Source: an uncultured Bacteroidales bacterium (lineage in GTDB: Bacteria > Bacteroidota > Bacteroidia > Bacteroidales > UBA932). Taken from it: DNA of 16,841 nucleotides. This document shows positions 16,196-16,841 of the stretch, piece by piece; position 1 is the stretch's first letter, and each line of letters opens with the position of its first letter. Made by a program: the position numbers and the translations under genes. Location of the stretch: the NCBI GenBank assembly GCA_934725285.1, contig CAKVBK010000037.1, positions 1 through 16,841 on the forward strand. Reading direction: 5' to 3'. The notes beneath the pieces are model-generated. The model searched no databases, was not told the DNA's origin, and was given only the letters and a program-made list of their open reading frames with translations.

Positions 16196-16204
16196 AGCAA
16201 AATT

Positions 16205-16841
16205 CTAAGCGTTCGACTTCGCAAGGTTCCTTTCACTCCTTATCAGGAGGGCGCACAGGAACACACCGATGAGGGCGCCGACTGCGACTGAGAGCATGGC
16301 GGTGTCCCAAGAGGATCCTACGGCGATTCCGCCGACAAGGATCTTCGAGCAGACAGCGTCTCCAAGGAGGTAACCGAACAGGCCGACAAAACCGGCAGCC
16401 GTTCCGGCAGCGTTCTTAGGCACGAGGTTCAGGGCCTGGACTCCGGTCAGGGCCACAGGACCGTAAATGAAGAATCCTATAAGGCACAAGGCGATGTAAA
16501 TCAAAGTCTTCTGCAATGCCGGAGAAGCAGCGATGACACCGGAGCCGACCATCCAGTAAAGAAGGACACCGAGCAGACAGAAGAACATGCAGATGACATT
16601 CATCGGGGCGCAGCGGCCTTTGAATATCTTGGATGTGGCCCAGCCGCAGGCAAGCGTGCCGACAGCGCCGACTATGTTGTGCACGGAGAATGCCACCTTG
16701 CTCTCGGCGGCGGTCATGATGGACTTCTCCTGAAGATAGGTAGGAGCCCAGTCACCGATGCCGTAGCGGACCATATAGACGGCCACATTCGAGATAGCGA
16801 CGATCCACAGAAGCTTGTTCTTGAACACATAGTCCACAAAC
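16205..16841 (-). CDS. glpT: GlpT-type organophosphate:phosphate antiporter (MFS), 5' end outside window
   Basis: Only the C-terminal half, about 212 residues and six membrane helices, is in the window; reading is open to the right edge. It matches the second half of E. coli GlpT as I remember it: KNKLLW, then YMVRYGIGDWAPTYLQE, where the Arg coded at 16766-16768 corresponds to the phosphate-binding Arg269. It also has CGWATSKIFKG, IGFFIYGPVALTGVQALNLVPKNAAGTAAGF in two parts, and GLFGYLLGD. The family exchanges glycerol-3-phosphate, hexose phosphates or phosphoglycerate for inorganic phosphate across the inner membrane. The match to GlpT is closer than to what I recall of UhpT, but the N-terminal half, with the second binding arginine, is not visible. 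It is the first visible gene of the operon with the phosphoesterase and SusCD. Confidence 0.85.
   Translation of the reverse strand, partial: FVDYVFKNKLLWIVAISNVAVYMVRYGIGDWAPTYLQEKSIMTAAESKVAFSVHNIVGAVGTLACGWATSKIFKGRCAPMNVICMFFCLLGVLLYWMVGSGVIAASPALQKTLIYIALCLIGFFIYGPVALTGVQALNLVPKNAAGTAAGFVGLFGYLLGDAVCSKILVGGIAVGSSWDTAMLSVAVGALIGVFLCALLIRSERNLAKSNA

Overview
The window looks like chromosomal DNA of a moderately GC-rich member of the Bacteroidales. Evidence for this is a SusC/SusD pair with a BACON-domain surface lipoprotein, lipoprotein signals followed by acidic residues, a TTTG-N19-TAnnTTTG promoter of the Bacteroidota type ahead of polA, and few Shine-Dalgarno sequences outside tightly coupled genes. 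The genus cannot be fixed from the window. No RNA gene, CRISPR array, transposase or phage gene was seen, and no gene-free stretch exceeds about 215 bases.

Left part (1-2533): an exported bleomycin-hydrolase/PepC-type cysteine peptidase runs off the left edge on the minus strand. Divergent from it are a FecCD/BtuC-type permease and its ATPase, half of an iron, heme or cobalamin importer with no binding protein here. The following gap (2534-2748) holds a hairpin, an 11-bp direct repeat, a 10-bp inverted repeat that starts inside the end of the ATPase gene, and then a good promoter.

Middle part (2749-6714): polA, an ECF sigma factor gene and rsmG form a compact plus-strand operon with 29-nt and 4-nt overlaps. 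The DNA polymerase I has lost its proofreading residues, and RsmG carries an insertion encoded by palindromic, repeated DNA. A bidirectional hairpin terminator (6765-6799) ends this operon and the converging one.

Right part (6819-16841): a minus-strand operon reads, in transcription order, GlpT-type organophosphate:phosphate antiporter (5' end outside the window), calcineurin-like phosphoesterase lipoprotein, SusC, SusD, and a surface lipoprotein with a BACON domain, an OB-like domain and two copies of a roughly 200-residue module. No glycoside hydrolase is visible. The simplest reading is a nutrient locus for a phosphorylated substrate. The surface lipoproteins would bind it, SusCD would import it, the phosphoesterase would cleave it, and GlpT would bring glycerol-3-phosphate or a similar ester into the cytoplasm in exchange for phosphate. 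A 13-bp near-palindrome occurs in both ~45-bp gaps flanking the phosphoesterase gene, in opposite orientations. This operon is the most likely place for an undescribed system in the window.
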